Shown here in pieces: positions 1 to 9,730 of a stretch of DNA of 43,470 nucleotides. This DNA comes from Gracilibacter sp. BRH_c7a. Its GTDB lineage: Bacteria; Bacillota; Desulfitobacteriia; Desulfitobacteriales; Syntrophobotulaceae. The notes below the pieces were generated by a model, which was not told the origin of the DNA, did not search any database, and saw nothing but the letters and a program-made list of their open reading frames with translations. The stretch is from positions 1 to 43,470 of the forward strand of contig LOEZ01000028.1 of NCBI GenBank assembly GCA_001516055.1. The letters run 5' to 3'. Position 1 is the stretch's first letter; every line of letters starts with the position of its first letter. The position numbers were made by a program, and so were the translations under genes.

Positions 1-478
1 ACTTAACCTTGTGCTCCACGAACCACTTGCCGGCATCGATGCCAGTACCGCAGGAGTAATGATAGTACTCCTTGGAGTCGTCAAACTTACGATGCATGCC
101 GGTATTTAAGCAAATGACCATGCCTTCCAGTTCGCTCGGCTTGATACCTACCTTTTCGCAGGCGGCCTCAAGGTGCTTCGGACCGATCAGTCCCCAGCGC
201 TCGATCTCGATGGGAAGGCAAATCCCATCGCCAGTGTATGCATCAACAGGCATCTCATGGGTGTACCGAGCTCTTTTGCCATCGAATTCTATTTCCATAA
301 CGTGACGGGGAGCATCGCAATGTGTACCGGTGTGCATGGTGCAGGTAATCTTCTGCGTCAGAACACCGCCTTTTGCCATAGTGTGCGCATTATCGATTAC
401 CGGCTTCTCAAAATAAGGCCAGCGGGGAATTTCCGCACTAAAGGGATGCGATAAGTCCACAAATACTTTTTTTGCCAT
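1..478 (-). CDS. Cyclase family protein (kynurenine formamidase-like), 3' end outside window
   Basis: The reading frame opens with ATG at 478, preceded by AAGGAGG, and runs to the left edge without a stop, so only about 159 N-terminal residues are visible. The N-terminus MAKKVFVDLSHPF and the motif HTGTHCDAP (about residue 47) are the metal-binding signature of the cyclase family (PF04199), metal-dependent hydrolases that include arylformamidase and several amide or lactone hydrolases. It is the last visible gene of the minus-strand operon that starts with the CoA-transferase genes, and lies about 100 bases downstream of the 3-hydroxyacyl-CoA dehydrogenase. A hydrolytic role in the same catabolic route is inferred; the substrate cannot be read from the sequence. 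Confidence 0.85.
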   Translation of the reverse strand, partial: MAKKVFVDLSHPFSAEIPRWPYFEKPVIDNAHTMAKGGVLTQKITCTMHTGTHCDAPRHVMEIEFDGKRARYTHEMPVDAYTGDGICLPIEIERWGLIGPKHLEAACEKVGIKPSELEGMVICLNTGMHRKFDDSKEYYHYSCGTGIDAGKWFVEHKVK

Positions 479-581
479 TTCATTGTTCCTCCTTGATGAT
501 TTAATGAATTTTATTTGTAAGTCTTTGGTAACATCGATCAGATAATCTCTCAGGCACCTGTTGGCGGAGAGATTGTTATTA

Positions 582-1517
582 TCAGCTGCTCAGCTGTTTT
601 AATAAATATTGATTGAGGCGTTTTTTGGACGCCTCTCTTTCCTCAAGAGTCCATTCAAAAAAACCTTGACACGATTTAAAACCCAAGCTTCCCTGATCAA
701 CCATCTTTTGCAGCAATGGTGATGGTTCAGGTGAATTTTCGATGTGTTTAAGGATATACTGATGGATTGCCAACGTCAGATCGGTGCCAACCATATCGGA
801 GTTTTCCAGCGGTCCAAGCGTAGGCAGTCTGAAACCAAAGCCATAACGGATACATTCATCGACAGTATCTGCTGTAGCGATACCTCTCTCGACGATAGAG
901 ATCGCCTCTCTCCAGAGAGCATGCTGGAGTCTGTTACCTACAAATCCAGGTACATCTTTGTTTACTCTTACAGGATGTTTGCCTATCTGATCTAAAAGGC
1001 TAAAGGTTTTTGCGAAAACTTCTTCGGAAGTGTTCTCTGTTCTAATCACTTCGACTAGCGGGATAAGAAACGGAGGGTTCCAAAAATGTGTACCTATAAC
1101 TCTATCTTTGAAGTGTGCTTTTTGAGCGATTTCAGTAATACTAATTACCGAAGTATTGGTTGCCAAAACAGTATCTCTTGGACAGAGAGAATCTAACTCC
1201 TGAAAGAGGTTCTGTTTAAGCTCCAGGTTTTCTGGGGCACACTCGATTACAAAATTAGCATCTTGAACAGCTTTTCGAAGTTCCAGGGAGGAACTAACTC
1301 TATCCAGGACGTAATCGACCTCACGCTGATCTCCAATCCCATGCTGGGCCATTAGTTCAAGATTAGTTCGGATATTCGCTTTGGCTTGGGAAAAGGCTTC
1401 CTCCTGTGTATCATAGAGAGCAACCTGAAAGTTTTTCTGTGCAAATATTAAAGCAATCCCACTCCCCATTAAGCCCGAACCAATGATGGCTATCTTTTTC
1501 CCTACTGCGGTTGTCAA
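582..1517 (-). CDS. 3-hydroxyacyl-CoA dehydrogenase family protein
   Basis: The protein has about 311 residues. The N-terminal Rossmann fold carries GSGLMGSG (about residues 13-20), the NAD-binding loop of the 3-hydroxyacyl-CoA dehydrogenase family. The catalytic-His region reads GTHFWNPPF, and the C-terminal helical domain contains PGFVGNRLQHAL. HFWNPP in place of HFFNPV is typical of divergent members, including carnitine dehydrogenase-like enzymes, so the substrate may not be a simple acyl-CoA. I place the start at TTG 1517 because GGGAGGA lies five bases before it and the conserved fold begins directly after it. A longer frame to 1604 would overlap the upstream gene much further. This TTG start still overlaps the end of the short-chain dehydrogenase frame or abuts it closely, indicating an operon. 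Confidence 0.88.
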   Translation of the reverse strand: MTTAVGKKIAIIGSGLMGSGIALIFAQKNFQVALYDTQEEAFSQAKANIRTNLELMAQHGIGDQREVDYVLDRVSSSLELRKAVQDANFVIECAPENLELKQNLFQELDSLCPRDTVLATNTSVISITEIAQKAHFKDRVIGTHFWNPPFLIPLVEVIRTENTSEEVFAKTFSLLDQIGKHPVRVNKDVPGFVGNRLQHALWREAISIVERGIATADTVDECIRYGFGFRLPTLGPLENSDMVGTDLTLAIHQYILKHIENSPEPSPLLQKMVDQGSLGFKSCQGFFEWTLEEREASKKRLNQYLLKQLSS

Positions 1518-1533
1518 AGAAAGTCCTCCCTTC

Positions 1534-2322
1534 TCACCCTGCAGTACAGCCGCCATCAACGTACAAAATCTGGCCCGTGATAAAATCGGATGCTGACGAA
1601 GCAAAGAATACTACACTACCTGTCATATCTTCAGTTACTGCCGCTCTTCCCAGAGGAATTCTGGATAAGAATATTTGCTTTAGCTTTTCATCTTCCAGCA
1701 CTTGTTGGGTAAGAGGAGTCCAAAAAATAGTAGGTGCAATGGAATTCACTGTAATACTATACTTGGCCCATTCAGTCGCTAGTTGCTTAGTCAGAATATT
1801 GACTGCGCCTTTACTCATACTGTAAGCAGCATATCCTCCTTGATGACCTGCAAAAGCACGAACGGAAGAAACCGTGATAATCTTACCGCCACCTTGTTCT
1901 TTCATTACTTTACCGACAGCCTGACAGCAGAGGAAGGTCCCTTTGACATTGATATCCATAACTAAGTCATAATCTTCCAATGGGAATTCTTCAGCAGGAT
2001 AACGTCTAGCAATCCCTGCAGCGGTCACTAAAATATCGATTTTTCCGAAATGTTCCAAGGTTTTCCTGACCAATAGATCTACATCTTCTTGTTTGCTCAC
2101 ATCGCAAACTACGGCTAAAGCTTTGCGTCCCAACTTCTCTATTTCACTAATGGTTTTTTCCAGGGTCGAGAGCGTCCTCCCAGTAACCACTACATCTGCT
2201 CCATAGGAAGCTAACCCAATAGCCGTCGTACTGCCCAAGGCACCTGCTCCGCCTGTGACAATAGCCACTTTATTACTTAGATCAAAAAGATTCTTGATTC
2301 CTTCGGGACTTTTTGGTTTCAT
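1534..2322 (-). CDS. Short-chain dehydrogenase/reductase (SDR) family oxidoreductase
   Basis: The 262-residue protein is a classical SDR. The cofactor motif TGGAGALG is at about residues 23-30, the NAAG-equivalent is TAAGIA near 100, the catalytic serine lies in VSSVRA near 153, and the YSMSK motif gives Tyr167 and Lys171. The C-terminus (ITGQILYVDGG) is also typical. ATG 2322 follows AAAGGAGG. The overall pattern resembles gluconate 5-dehydrogenase and 3-oxoacyl reductase-like SDRs, so it probably interconverts a secondary alcohol and a ketone with NAD(P)H. It lies between the cupin and hydroxyacyl-CoA dehydrogenase genes in the sigma-54-controlled operon. Two different hydroxy/keto dehydrogenases side by side suggest two successive oxidations of one substrate, which is an inference. 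Confidence 0.9.
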   Translation of the reverse strand: MKPKSPEGIKNLFDLSNKVAIVTGGAGALGSTTAIGLASYGADVVVTGRTLSTLEKTISEIEKLGRKALAVVCDVSKQEDVDLLVRKTLEHFGKIDILVTAAGIARRYPAEEFPLEDYDLVMDINVKGTFLCCQAVGKVMKEQGGGKIITVSSVRAFAGHQGGYAAYSMSKGAVNILTKQLATEWAKYSITVNSIAPTIFWTPLTQQVLEDEKLKQIFLSRIPLGRAAVTEDMTGSVVFFASSASDFITGQILYVDGGCTAG

Positions 2323-2374
2323 TAATTTTCCTCCTTTCTCTTATGCGGGTAACTTTCATAAGTTTTTATAATTT

Positions 2375-2710
2375 TTACGGATAATTGATTACCACCAGCA
2401 TGCTGGCCGGCTTATTAGTATCGTTGATGATTTCTCTCTCTTCATTAGGTCCGATAAAGATGGAATCCCATGCTTTGAGAACGTGAGTTTCTTCTTTGCT
2501 TCTGACTGTCACTTCTCCCTCTAAAACGAAGTAAATCTTGTCGGTCGGACTAGAATCTAATTCTGCCCCTCCGCCGGGTAGAAAATGGGAAAGGCCCATC
2601 CAAAATTTACTGGACCCCGTCTCGTCTTTGCCGTGTAATCTTAGCGCAGTCATATCGAAATGCTTAGCTACCTGATACGGCTTGACATCTTTTAGCTCAA
2701 CTTTTTTCAC
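2375..2710 (-). CDS. Small cupin-domain protein
   Basis: The 111-residue protein is a single cupin barrel. The segment GLSHFLPGGGAELDSSPTDKIYFVLEGEVTV covers cupin motif 1, and the later LKAWDSIFIGPNEER covers motif 2. The usual first-motif histidine pair is not clearly present, so metal binding is doubtful. The start is GTG 2710, seven bases after GGAGGTGA. It sits between CoA-transferase B and the SDR gene and is co-directional with both, so it belongs to the same transcript. Small cupins of this sort may be isomerases, sugar- or acid-binding accessory proteins or sensors. I cannot choose among these. Confidence 0.8.
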   Translation of the reverse strand: MKKVELKDVKPYQVAKHFDMTALRLHGKDETGSSKFWMGLSHFLPGGGAELDSSPTDKIYFVLEGEVTVRSKEETHVLKAWDSIFIGPNEEREIINDTNKPASMLVVINYP

Positions 2711-2785
2711 TTAATATCACCTCCTTTTAAATTTTTCAAGAAACATAATCTTTCCTTTTTTGCCTGTGATTCTATTGCCTATCAT

Positions 2786-3442
2786 TTATTCCATTACTTT
2801 TAAGTTTTTGCTAACAGTCAATTCAGCTTCTGTAACTTGTTGGACTTCTTCCACCGTTAAGCCTGAGGCGATCTCTTGAAGCAGCAAGCCCTCGGCGGTG
2901 ACTTTAATCACTGCCTTATTCGTAATAATCAAATTCACTTGTTGGGAGGCAGTTAATGGCAGCTTACACTTCTTAAGTATCTTGGGCTGTCCATCTTTAG
3001 TGGTATGTTCCATAGCTACAATTACTTTCTTAGCACCAACAACAAGATCCATGGCTCCACCCATGCCGGGAACCATTTTACCTGGTATCATCCAGTTGGC
3101 GAGGTTGCCTTCCTGATCAACCTGAAGAGCTCCGAGTACCGTCTTATCAACATGTCCGCCTCGAATCATGGCAAAGGAGAAAGAGCTATCAAAGAAAGCA
3201 CCACCGGGGTTAATCGTCACCGGTTTGCCTCCGGCATCCACGATATTCATATCTTCTTTTCCCGATTCAGGTCTGGAACCCAAGCCGAGAAAGCCGTTCT
3301 CTGACTGAAAAATTACTTTTATTCCTTCTGGTATATAGTTCGCTACTAAAGTGGGCATCCCGATTCCCAAATTAACAACATCGCCATCGCGGAGTTCTTT
3401 AGCCACTCTTTTTACAATTTCTATTTGATCAGCATTGGACAT
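2786..3442 (-). CDS. CoA-transferase subunit B (3-oxoacid CoA-transferase type)
   Basis: The protein has about 218 residues and belongs to the class I CoA-transferase beta subunits (ScoB/AtoA/CtfB type). The catalytic glutamate is in SENG at residues 47-50, preceded by the conserved VNLGIGMPT; the later GGAMDLV motif is also typical. In this family the glutamate forms an enzyme-bound CoA thioester during CoA transfer between an acyl-CoA and a free acid. I prefer ATG 3442 to a GTG at 3451, which would sit only two bases after its AGAGG. The frame overlaps the end of subunit A by 14 bases, the usual arrangement for translational coupling of the two subunits. The acid substrate is not determined. 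Confidence 0.92.
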   Translation of the reverse strand: MSNADQIEIVKRVAKELRDGDVVNLGIGMPTLVANYIPEGIKVIFQSENGFLGLGSRPESGKEDMNIVDAGGKPVTINPGGAFFDSSFSFAMIRGGHVDKTVLGALQVDQEGNLANWMIPGKMVPGMGGAMDLVVGAKKVIVAMEHTTKDGQPKILKKCKLPLTASQQVNLIITNKAVIKVTAEGLLLQEIASGLTVEEVQQVTEAELTVSKNLKVME

Positions 3443-4103
3443 TTTGCGCACAACCTCTCACAATACAATCTACAAATATTCCAGGCAGCATAACATCTTC
3501 TGGATCGATCCCTCCGATTCTGACATGTTCTTCTACTTCCGCAATCACATATTCGGCAGCAGTTGCCATGATGAGATTAAAGTTGCGAGTCGCTCCCCGA
3601 AAAACCAGATTTCCAAATTCGTCGGCTTTATAGGCTTTAATTAATGCTACATCGGCTTTTAGTGGAGTTTCAAGCAGGTAGGTCTGACCGTTGATTTCCA
3701 TCTTTTTTTTACCGTTTTCAATGATGGTTCCGAAACCTGTAGGAGTTAAAAACCCACCAAGTCCCGCCCCGCCCGCTCTGATCCTTTCTGCGAGAGTTCC
3801 TTGGGGATTTAATTCCACAGCAATTTCTCCAGAGTTGAGTTTTCTGCCCGTCTCTGGGTTAGTTCCTATATGAGACGCAATCAGGCGCGAAATCATTCCC
3901 CTTTTAACTAATTTACCAACTCCTACCCCTTCAAAATCCGTATCATTGCTAATCACGGTAAGGTTTCTGACATTAGTTTCTGCCAACTTATCAAGAACGT
4001 ACTTAGGGCTTCCGCATCCCATAAACCCACCAATCATGACAACACTTCCGCTGCTAATACACTTTATTGCTTCCGGTGCACTTTTTAGCTTATCGTTACT
4101 CAT
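3429..4103 (-). CDS. CoA-transferase subunit A (3-oxoacid CoA-transferase type)
   Basis: The 224-residue protein matches the alpha subunit of class I CoA-transferases (ScoA/AtoD/CtfA). Visible features are the N-terminal [11 protein letters not shown] loop (family GGFG/CG region) and the glycine-rich stretch near residue 115 ([13 protein letters not shown]). It forms a heteromer with the B subunit encoded immediately downstream and transfers CoA to an organic acid, so that the acid can enter beta-oxidation-like steps. It is the first gene of the operon: ATG 4103 is about 50 bases downstream of the start site predicted from the sigma-54 promoter at 4166-4181. This position explains the operon's regulation by the adjacent activator. 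Confidence 0.92.
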   Translation of the reverse strand: MSNDKLKSAPEAIKCISSGSVVMIGGFMGCGSPKYVLDKLAETNVRNLTVISNDTDFEGVGVGKLVKRGMISRLIASHIGTNPETGRKLNSGEIAVELNPQGTLAERIRAGGAGLGGFLTPTGFGTIIENGKKKMEINGQTYLLETPLKADVALIKAYKADEFGNLVFRGATRNFNLIMATAAEYVIAEVEEHVRIGGIDPEDVMLPGIFVDCIVRGCAQNVQC

Positions 4104-4165
4104 CTCAGCTCACCTTTTCGTCAGTTTTTCCTTCTAGGATTCTTATGCATTCACTCCACATATAA

Positions 4166-4181
4166 TGCAAAAATCGTGCCA
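4166..4181 (-). promoter_or_regulatory. Sigma-54 (-24/-12) promoter of the CoA-transferase operon
   Basis: Read on the minus strand this is TGGCACGATTTTTGCA, a near-perfect match to the RpoN consensus TGGCACG-N4-TTGCW, with exactly ten bases between the GG and GC dinucleotides. The predicted transcription start is near 4155, about 50 bases before the ATG of subunit A. A gene for a sigma-54 activator lies upstream. A second TTGGCAC, 15 bases further upstream, lacks a matching -12 element. Confidence 0.9.
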
Positions 4182-4231
4182 ACTAAAAAGGTGCCAAAAC
4201 AAGCCTACTTTTAGATTATATATTTTAATAA

Positions 4232-4249
4232 CGATACAATTTTGTATCA
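4232..4249. promoter_or_regulatory. Palindromic activator site 1 (promoter-proximal)
   Basis: The sequence CGATACAATTTTGTATCA contains 7-base arms GATACAA/TTGTATC around two central bases. The same 18-base motif recurs at 4297 and 4320. Its centre is about 85 bases upstream of the predicted sigma-54 start site, a suitable distance for an enhancer bound by the neighbouring TyrR-like activator. That the activator binds here is inferred. Confidence 0.7.
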
Positions 4250-4261
4250 GCTCACATCACA

Positions 4262-4297
4262 AAAAGGGAAAAGCCCGACGATAGGCTTTTCCCTTTT
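4262..4297 (-). terminator. Intrinsic terminator of the sigma-54 activator gene
   Basis: A perfect inverted repeat (AAAAGGGAAAAGCC and GGCTTTTCCCTTTT) surrounds an 8-base loop and is followed on the minus strand by a run of T. It lies 55 bases after the activator's stop codon and before the sigma-54 promoter, so it separates the regulator transcript from the operon. It sits between activator sites 1 and 2. The stem is nearly symmetrical and could act on both strands. Confidence 0.8.
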
Positions 4298-4314
4298 GAT
4301 ACAATTATGTATCA
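4297..4314. promoter_or_regulatory. Palindromic activator site 2
   Basis: TGATACAATTATGTATCA is a perfect palindrome with 7-base arms TGATACA/TGTATCA. Its centre is about 150 bases upstream of the predicted sigma-54 start. It begins at the foot of the terminator stem and lies 23 bases, about two helical turns, from site 3, which suits cooperative binding by an oligomeric activator. Confidence 0.7.
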
Positions 4315-4319
4315 GTGCT

Positions 4320-4337
4320 TGATTTAATTTTGTATCA
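4320..4337. promoter_or_regulatory. Palindromic activator site 3 (degenerate left arm)
   Basis: TGATTTAATTTTGTATCA matches the motif of sites 1 and 2 with an intact right arm and two changed bases in the left arm. It lies just 15 bases after the activator's stop codon, about 173 bases upstream of the predicted start site of the operon. Confidence 0.6.
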
Positions 4338-4351
4338 TGGAATCTCACGTC

Positions 4352-5821
4352 TTATTTTGATTTAATACCTAACTCTCTTACTTTCCTTACCACGGTTGGC
4401 TGACTTACACCTAAAGCACGAGCCGCTTTATGTGTACTTCCATAGGCCTTAATAGCTTTCTCTATCACTTGCTTCTCCACCATATCAACAGCCTCTTTAA
4501 GCGTTAAATCACTTTTTTCAAAATAATCTCCCAGAAGATCACTGTTATCAATAATTTTCAAGATATTGTTGGCTCCAATAGCCGGCTCTTTAATGATTAC
4601 CACCATTTGCTCGATGAGATTTTCCAGTTCTCTGACATTTCCCGGCCACCTATACTGCTGCATAAGCTCTATGGCGGATAGCTCAATATATTTTATCTGA
4701 TTATATTTTTCATTATATTTATGTATAAAGAGATTAATCAATAACGGGATATCCTCCTTGCGCGATCGCAGAGGAGGGATTTGAATCGGAACAACATTCA
4801 AACGATAATACAGGTCTTGACGGAACTTACCTTCAGCAACTTGCTGTTCTAGTTTTTGATTCGTTGCAGCAATCACCCGGACATCAAGTTTGATCGATTT
4901 GGTTCCACCTAAGCGTCTAATTTCTTTTTCCTGAAGAACCCGCAATAGCTTTGATTGTAGGTTGATTGGCATTTCACCAATTTCATCTAGGAGAATGGTC
5001 CCTGAGTTAGCAATCTCAAAGAGACCTAGCTTTTCTTTATTATGAGCCCCTGTAAATGCTCCCCTCTCATAGCCAAATAACTCTGATTCCAATAAGGACT
5101 CAGGAATAGCAGCACAATTTACTTTGATATAAGGTGCGTCTTTTCTGAGGCTATTTTTATGGATTTCCCTAGCCACAACTTCCTTGCCAACGCCAGTTTC
5201 TCCACTGATAAGAACTGTAACATCTACTTGGGCTACCTGGATAATCAACTCTTTTAATTGTATCATCCCGGCACTACTGCCAACGAGTTCACTTTGCTGA
5301 ATCTCTTTAGTTCGAAAGTACTGCAGCTCATCCATATACTTCTGCGTAATCTTTTCCGACTGTTCCAATTGTTCTTGGAGGCGAACTAACTCTGTCACAT
5401 CTCGCATGACAATCAATACCTGAACTACATTTCCTTCTTCATCAAAAATAGGATTACCCGTGACCACAATCTTCTGATTGTTGATTGTGGCGACAACTGA
5501 AATTTTTTCTTTTCTTTCTAATACCATTCTGCCAATAGGCTTTTTAATAATTTTCTTTTCACTAAGGAATTCTATGGGCTGCCCGATTATCTCTACTTCT
5601 TCTATCCCAGTTATCTGAGTAAATACTTTATTGACAGCAATGACGACACCCATTTTATCAATAATATAGATTCCGTCATATAAAGCGTCTCCAATGACAA
5701 AAGCTTCAAGTTCTCTTTCTTTGTACACCTTTAGCTCTTGAGTAATCTTTTGGATTTCCTTTGACAATTGTTCTACTTCTTTCAAGGTATCAGTATCTAT
5801 TTCCATCATGGGTTTTGGCAT
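4352..5821 (-). CDS. Sigma-54-dependent transcriptional activator, PAS-AAA+-HTH
   Basis: The protein has about 489 residues in three parts. A short coiled segment is followed by a PAS sensor domain (about 45-145), then a linker coiled coil, then the AAA+ domain. Walker A is GETGVGKE (about 207-214), the sigma-54 contact loop is GAFTGA (254-259) and Walker B is LLDEIG (about 277-282). The C-terminal helix-turn-helix ([17 protein letters not shown]) is of the TyrR/PrdR-like type. It should hydrolyse ATP to open RNA polymerase-sigma-54 complexes. I chose ATG 5821 because AGGGGG lies eight bases before it; a TTG at 5845 has no such site. The gene lies directly upstream of the sigma-54 operon, with palindromic sites between, so that operon is the likely target. 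The PAS ligand is unknown. Confidence 0.93.
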   Translation of the reverse strand: MPKPMMEIDTDTLKEVEQLSKEIQKITQELKVYKERELEAFVIGDALYDGIYIIDKMGVVIAVNKVFTQITGIEEVEIIGQPIEFLSEKKIIKKPIGRMVLERKEKISVVATINNQKIVVTGNPIFDEEGNVVQVLIVMRDVTELVRLQEQLEQSEKITQKYMDELQYFRTKEIQQSELVGSSAGMIQLKELIIQVAQVDVTVLISGETGVGKEVVAREIHKNSLRKDAPYIKVNCAAIPESLLESELFGYERGAFTGAHNKEKLGLFEIANSGTILLDEIGEMPINLQSKLLRVLQEKEIRRLGGTKSIKLDVRVIAATNQKLEQQVAEGKFRQDLYYRLNVVPIQIPPLRSRKEDIPLLINLFIHKYNEKYNQIKYIELSAIELMQQYRWPGNVRELENLIEQMVVIIKEPAIGANNILKIIDNSDLLGDYFEKSDLTLKEAVDMVEKQVIEKAIKAYGSTHKAARALGVSQPTVVRKVRELGIKSK

Positions 5822-5885
5822 CCTAGTTCCCCCTAGCTTTCCCAAATAAGTTCTTTTTAATATTTTATATGAAGTTAATCAAAGA

Positions 5886-6260
5886 CTAGCTATCTTCCAT
5901 GATTACGATATATTTTACTCCCTCAATACTGGTGGCCTTTAATAACTCACAGTGACGCAGAACAGTAAATTCTCTACTCATTTGGCTCTCTGATAGGTGG
6001 AATTGTTGCATTAGAGCGTCTAGGGTGACTTGGCCATTCACCATTAAATATTCATATATATTTTTTTGCAATTCGGTTAACCCATCAGTACCTTCTTGTC
6101 CCGCCATTTTTCTTGTCATTTTAGCACTATGAACAGCTACAACATCACAGGTTTTAGGGAGGCTTACAGCATCAACGTAACAATCTTCGCATAAAATCTG
6201 CCCTCTGTAATTCATTTCCTCGCCCATAGGAATTTCTTCTCGACATTTTATACAAATCAT
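5886..6260 (-). CDS. Small zinc-ribbon plus winged-helix protein
   Basis: The 124-residue protein has an N-terminal zinc-binding module with CIKC at residues 3-6 and CEDC at 24-27, a LIM- or ribbon-like spacing. After a linker comes a C-terminal winged-helix region (about 62-124) in which QVTLDALMQQFHLSESQMSR reads as a helix-turn-helix. ATG 6260 follows GGGAGGT. It lies 64 bases upstream of the sigma-54 activator's ATG and is co-directional, so the two are probably co-transcribed. A DNA- or protein-binding role modulating the activator or its target operon is plausible but inferred. I do not recognise a named family. Confidence 0.75.
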   Translation of the reverse strand: MICIKCREEIPMGEEMNYRGQILCEDCYVDAVSLPKTCDVVAVHSAKMTRKMAGQEGTDGLTELQKNIYEYLMVNGQVTLDALMQQFHLSESQMSREFTVLRHCELLKATSIEGVKYIVIMEDS

Positions 6261-6392
6261 TTTGTTTACCTCCCTTTTATCACAATTGTTTTAATCCATT
6301 ATTTAACAGTATTGTAAACACATTATCTGATTAAAACAAGAACAATCTTTTAATTTCCAAATTCTTAATTATAAACTTTTTGCATAGCCACA

Positions 6393-6430
6393 ATAAAGAG
6401 GATGCCCCAACTTCGGGACATCCTCTTTAT
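6393..6430 (-). terminator. Terminator-like hairpin after the membrane-anchored protein gene
   Basis: ATAAAGAGGATG pairs perfectly with CATCCTCTTTAT, extended by CCC/GGG after one mismatch, with a six-base loop. It lies 18 bases after the stop of the gene at 6448. The trailing T-run is weak on the minus strand, so the stem is the main evidence. Confidence 0.65.
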
Positions 6431-6447
6431 CTTCTTTCATGATATTT

Positions 6448-7116
6448 TTACTTGGCAGCCGTTGGAGGCTGTATGGATATCTTTCTTCCAAAATCTTTAA
6501 ATTCCAGGATAATGGTCATTGGCTCTTCTGTTTCTTTGTTATAGGCCTTTACTTCCGCTTTGACTACGTTTTTACTTGACTTGGAAATATAGATTGTGTA
6601 CTCAAAGTCAGACCAGAATCTTTCCATCATCTGATTCTGAATACTGGGCTTTAAAGTGCAAACCCAGCTTTTCTTACCGTTCACCTCTTCTTGTCCTCTA
6701 AGCATCACCTCTCCCATCTCTTTGATCTGTAATGTAGCCAAGGGATCGAGCTCCACCAGGAAGACCTCCTGAGCAACTGTAACATTACTAAACTCTATCC
6801 ATTCCTTACTAAATGGATCTTTGTTATACAGGTTGTGACCGACTTTAATCATCTCTACTTCGCTTCCTGCAAGTTGGCCTTGAATATGGATGTTTTCGCC
6901 GCTCTTAATACCGGTTATCTTGGTTAGAAGGCGCTCCTGACCATCAACTGTTTGTTGTTGCGTAAGACTATAGGAAAATGAATTAGCCTTACTCAAGTTG
7001 TCTAACCCTTGAAATACTAATTTCTGAGGGTCTGGTTGACGGAAGAAGGAGAATATCCCACCTATAACCAGTAAGAAACATATGACAATAGACACCAGAA
7101 ATATTATTCTTTTCAT
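6448..7116 (-). CDS. Membrane-anchored protein with LolA-like fold (putative)
   Basis: The protein has about 222 residues. One N-terminal hydrophobic segment (about residues 4-22, IIFLVSIVICFLLVIGGIF) acts as an uncleaved anchor or signal peptide, and there is no lipobox cysteine. The extracellular part is rich in beta strands, with the pattern SFSYSLTQQ and later YTIYISKSSKNVVKAEV, which resembles the LolA/LppX-like sheet proteins common in Firmicutes. I chose ATG 7116 because GGGAGGGC lies five bases upstream; an ATG at 7152 has no ribosome site. The gene stands between two hairpins or promoter gaps and is probably monocistronic. Its role outside the membrane, perhaps lipid or peptidoglycan related, is unknown. 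Confidence 0.7.
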   Translation of the reverse strand: MKRIIFLVSIVICFLLVIGGIFSFFRQPDPQKLVFQGLDNLSKANSFSYSLTQQQTVDGQERLLTKITGIKSGENIHIQGQLAGSEVEMIKVGHNLYNKDPFSKEWIEFSNVTVAQEVFLVELDPLATLQIKEMGEVMLRGQEEVNGKKSWVCTLKPSIQNQMMERFWSDFEYTIYISKSSKNVVKAEVKAYNKETEEPMTIILEFKDFGRKISIQPPTAAK

Positions 7117-7225
7117 GTCTTGCCCTCCCGGCGGAGTTCTTATCATATTCATATGACGCTACTTAGAAAGGTATTACTGGTAAATTCTTTAATAATGGTT
7201 GAGACATGAATTCAGTTTTGTCTAC

Positions 7226-7495
7226 TCAGTCTTTCAAAGAGGTTTCAAAAACATCCTGTACAATGTCTTTAGTGGGAACCCCTTCATGGACCTTAGTTCC
7301 ATCCACAAAATAGGTTGGCACATAATAGTACTTATAATTATGTTGTCTAGCAAAATCGGGTTGAATTTCTTCATCAACGATTGTAATCTCGACTTCTTTG
7401 TACTCTGAATTTTCCTTTTTAAGTTCTTCCATCCAGCTAAGTGCATTCTTACAATGAGGGCAGGATTTTAAAATAAACATAGTGACTGGTTTCAT
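7226..7495 (-). CDS. Glutaredoxin/thioredoxin-like protein with CPHC motif
   Basis: The protein has about 89 residues. It starts with MKPVTMFIL, carries the redox motif CPHC at residues 12-15, and has the cis-proline loop VPTYFVDG near residue 60, as in glutaredoxin/thioredoxin-fold proteins. It should reduce disulfides or mixed disulfides in the cytoplasm, as there is no signal peptide. ATG 7495 is preceded by AAGGAG at nine bases. An upstream TTG (7543) would add 16 residues without homology to the fold and has no good ribosome site. It lies between the membrane protein gene and groEL as an apparently single gene. Confidence 0.85.
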   Translation of the reverse strand: MKPVTMFILKSCPHCKNALSWMEELKKENSEYKEVEITIVDEEIQPDFARQHNYKYYYVPTYFVDGTKVHEGVPTKDIVQDVFETSLKD

Positions 7496-7570
7496 TTCAA
7501 TCAACTCCTTAGCAGTAATTTTTTTTAATATAGTATTAGTCAATTCAAGAGATAAAGAAACATTTTTAAA

Positions 7571-7615
7571 GAAAAGGCCTCACAATCGTTTAGCAAACGA
7601 ATGAAAGGCCTTTTC
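7571..7615 (-). terminator. Terminator of groESL
   Basis: GAAAAGGCCT pairs with AGGCCTTTTC, and an inner stem TCGTTT/AAACGA strengthens the structure. On the minus strand the stem is followed by TTTCTTTAAAAA. It lies 45 bases after the groEL stop codon. Confidence 0.75.
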
Positions 7616-7659
7616 GAAAAAACTCAAACCCTGATACAGTGAGGGGTTAATGAGCGAAT

Positions 7660-9333
<1,674 letters not shown>

Positions 9334-9336
9334 TTA

Positions 9337-9621
9337 CTAACCGATAATGGCCTGAATATCTGCTTCTCTTAAGATAAGATATTCTTGTCCATCATATTTT
9401 ACTTCAGTGCCGGCATATTTGGAGTATATTACTTTATCGCCGACTTTTACATCCAAAGCTATTCTGTCACCCTTTTCAATCCTACCTGGGCCTACCGCTA
9501 CGATTTCACCCTCTTGGGGTTTTTCTTTAGCAGTGTCAGGCATAATAATTCCGCTTTTTGTCTTTTCTTCTGATGGGAGTGCTTTTATAATCACTCTGTC
9601 TGCTAATGGTTTTAGGTTCAT
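9337..9621 (-). CDS. groES: Co-chaperonin GroES (10 kDa)
   Basis: The 94-residue protein has the GroES start [13 protein letters not shown], the mobile loop [18 protein letters not shown] (about residues 18-35) that contacts GroEL, and the [15 protein letters not shown] strand. It caps the GroEL ring during folding. ATG 9621 has AAGGAGGG upstream. It is the first gene of the groES-groEL operon, and its leader contains the CIRCE operator at 9663-9689. The length is the usual one for bacterial GroES. Confidence 0.99.
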   Translation of the reverse strand: MNLKPLADRVIIKALPSEEKTKSGIIMPDTAKEKPQEGEIVAVGPGRIEKGDRIALDVKVGDKVIYSKYAGTEVKYDGQEYLILREADIQAIIG

Positions 9622-9662
9622 AGAAGTGTTTCCCTCCTTAAAAACTTATGTTATATTATTTG

Positions 9663-9689
9663 TTAGCACTCACTTAAGATGAGTGCTAA
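9663..9689. promoter_or_regulatory. CIRCE operator (HrcA site) of groESL
   Basis: TTAGCACTC, nine bases, then GAGTGCTAA: the exact CIRCE consensus inverted repeat. It lies between the predicted promoter (9702-9730) and groES, inside the transcribed leader. HrcA binds CIRCE and represses the operon under non-stress conditions. Confidence 0.98.
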
Positions 9690-9701
9690 TACCTAGGTAT
9701 A

Positions 9702-9730
9702 ATAATATGCAAGGTCAGGTAGTTATGCAA
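9702..9730 (-). promoter_or_regulatory. Sigma-A promoter of groESL
   Basis: On the minus strand TTGCAT (-35) is separated by exactly 17 bases from TATTAT (-10). The predicted start near 9695 places CIRCE at the very beginning of the transcript, as in other groESL operons. Confidence 0.65.

Noticed and set aside
544-574. Plus-strand CTCTCAGGCA within an AATCTCTC/GAGAGATT hairpin, resembling the end of a glycine riboswitch.
   Set aside because: The rest of the aptamer is absent, the gap is only about 100 bases, and no plus-strand gene follows. It is a hairpin within the minus-strand operon.
4191-4196. Second TGGCAC on the minus strand before the CoA-transferase operon.
   Set aside because: There is no GC dinucleotide at the -12 position, so it is not a second sigma-54 promoter.
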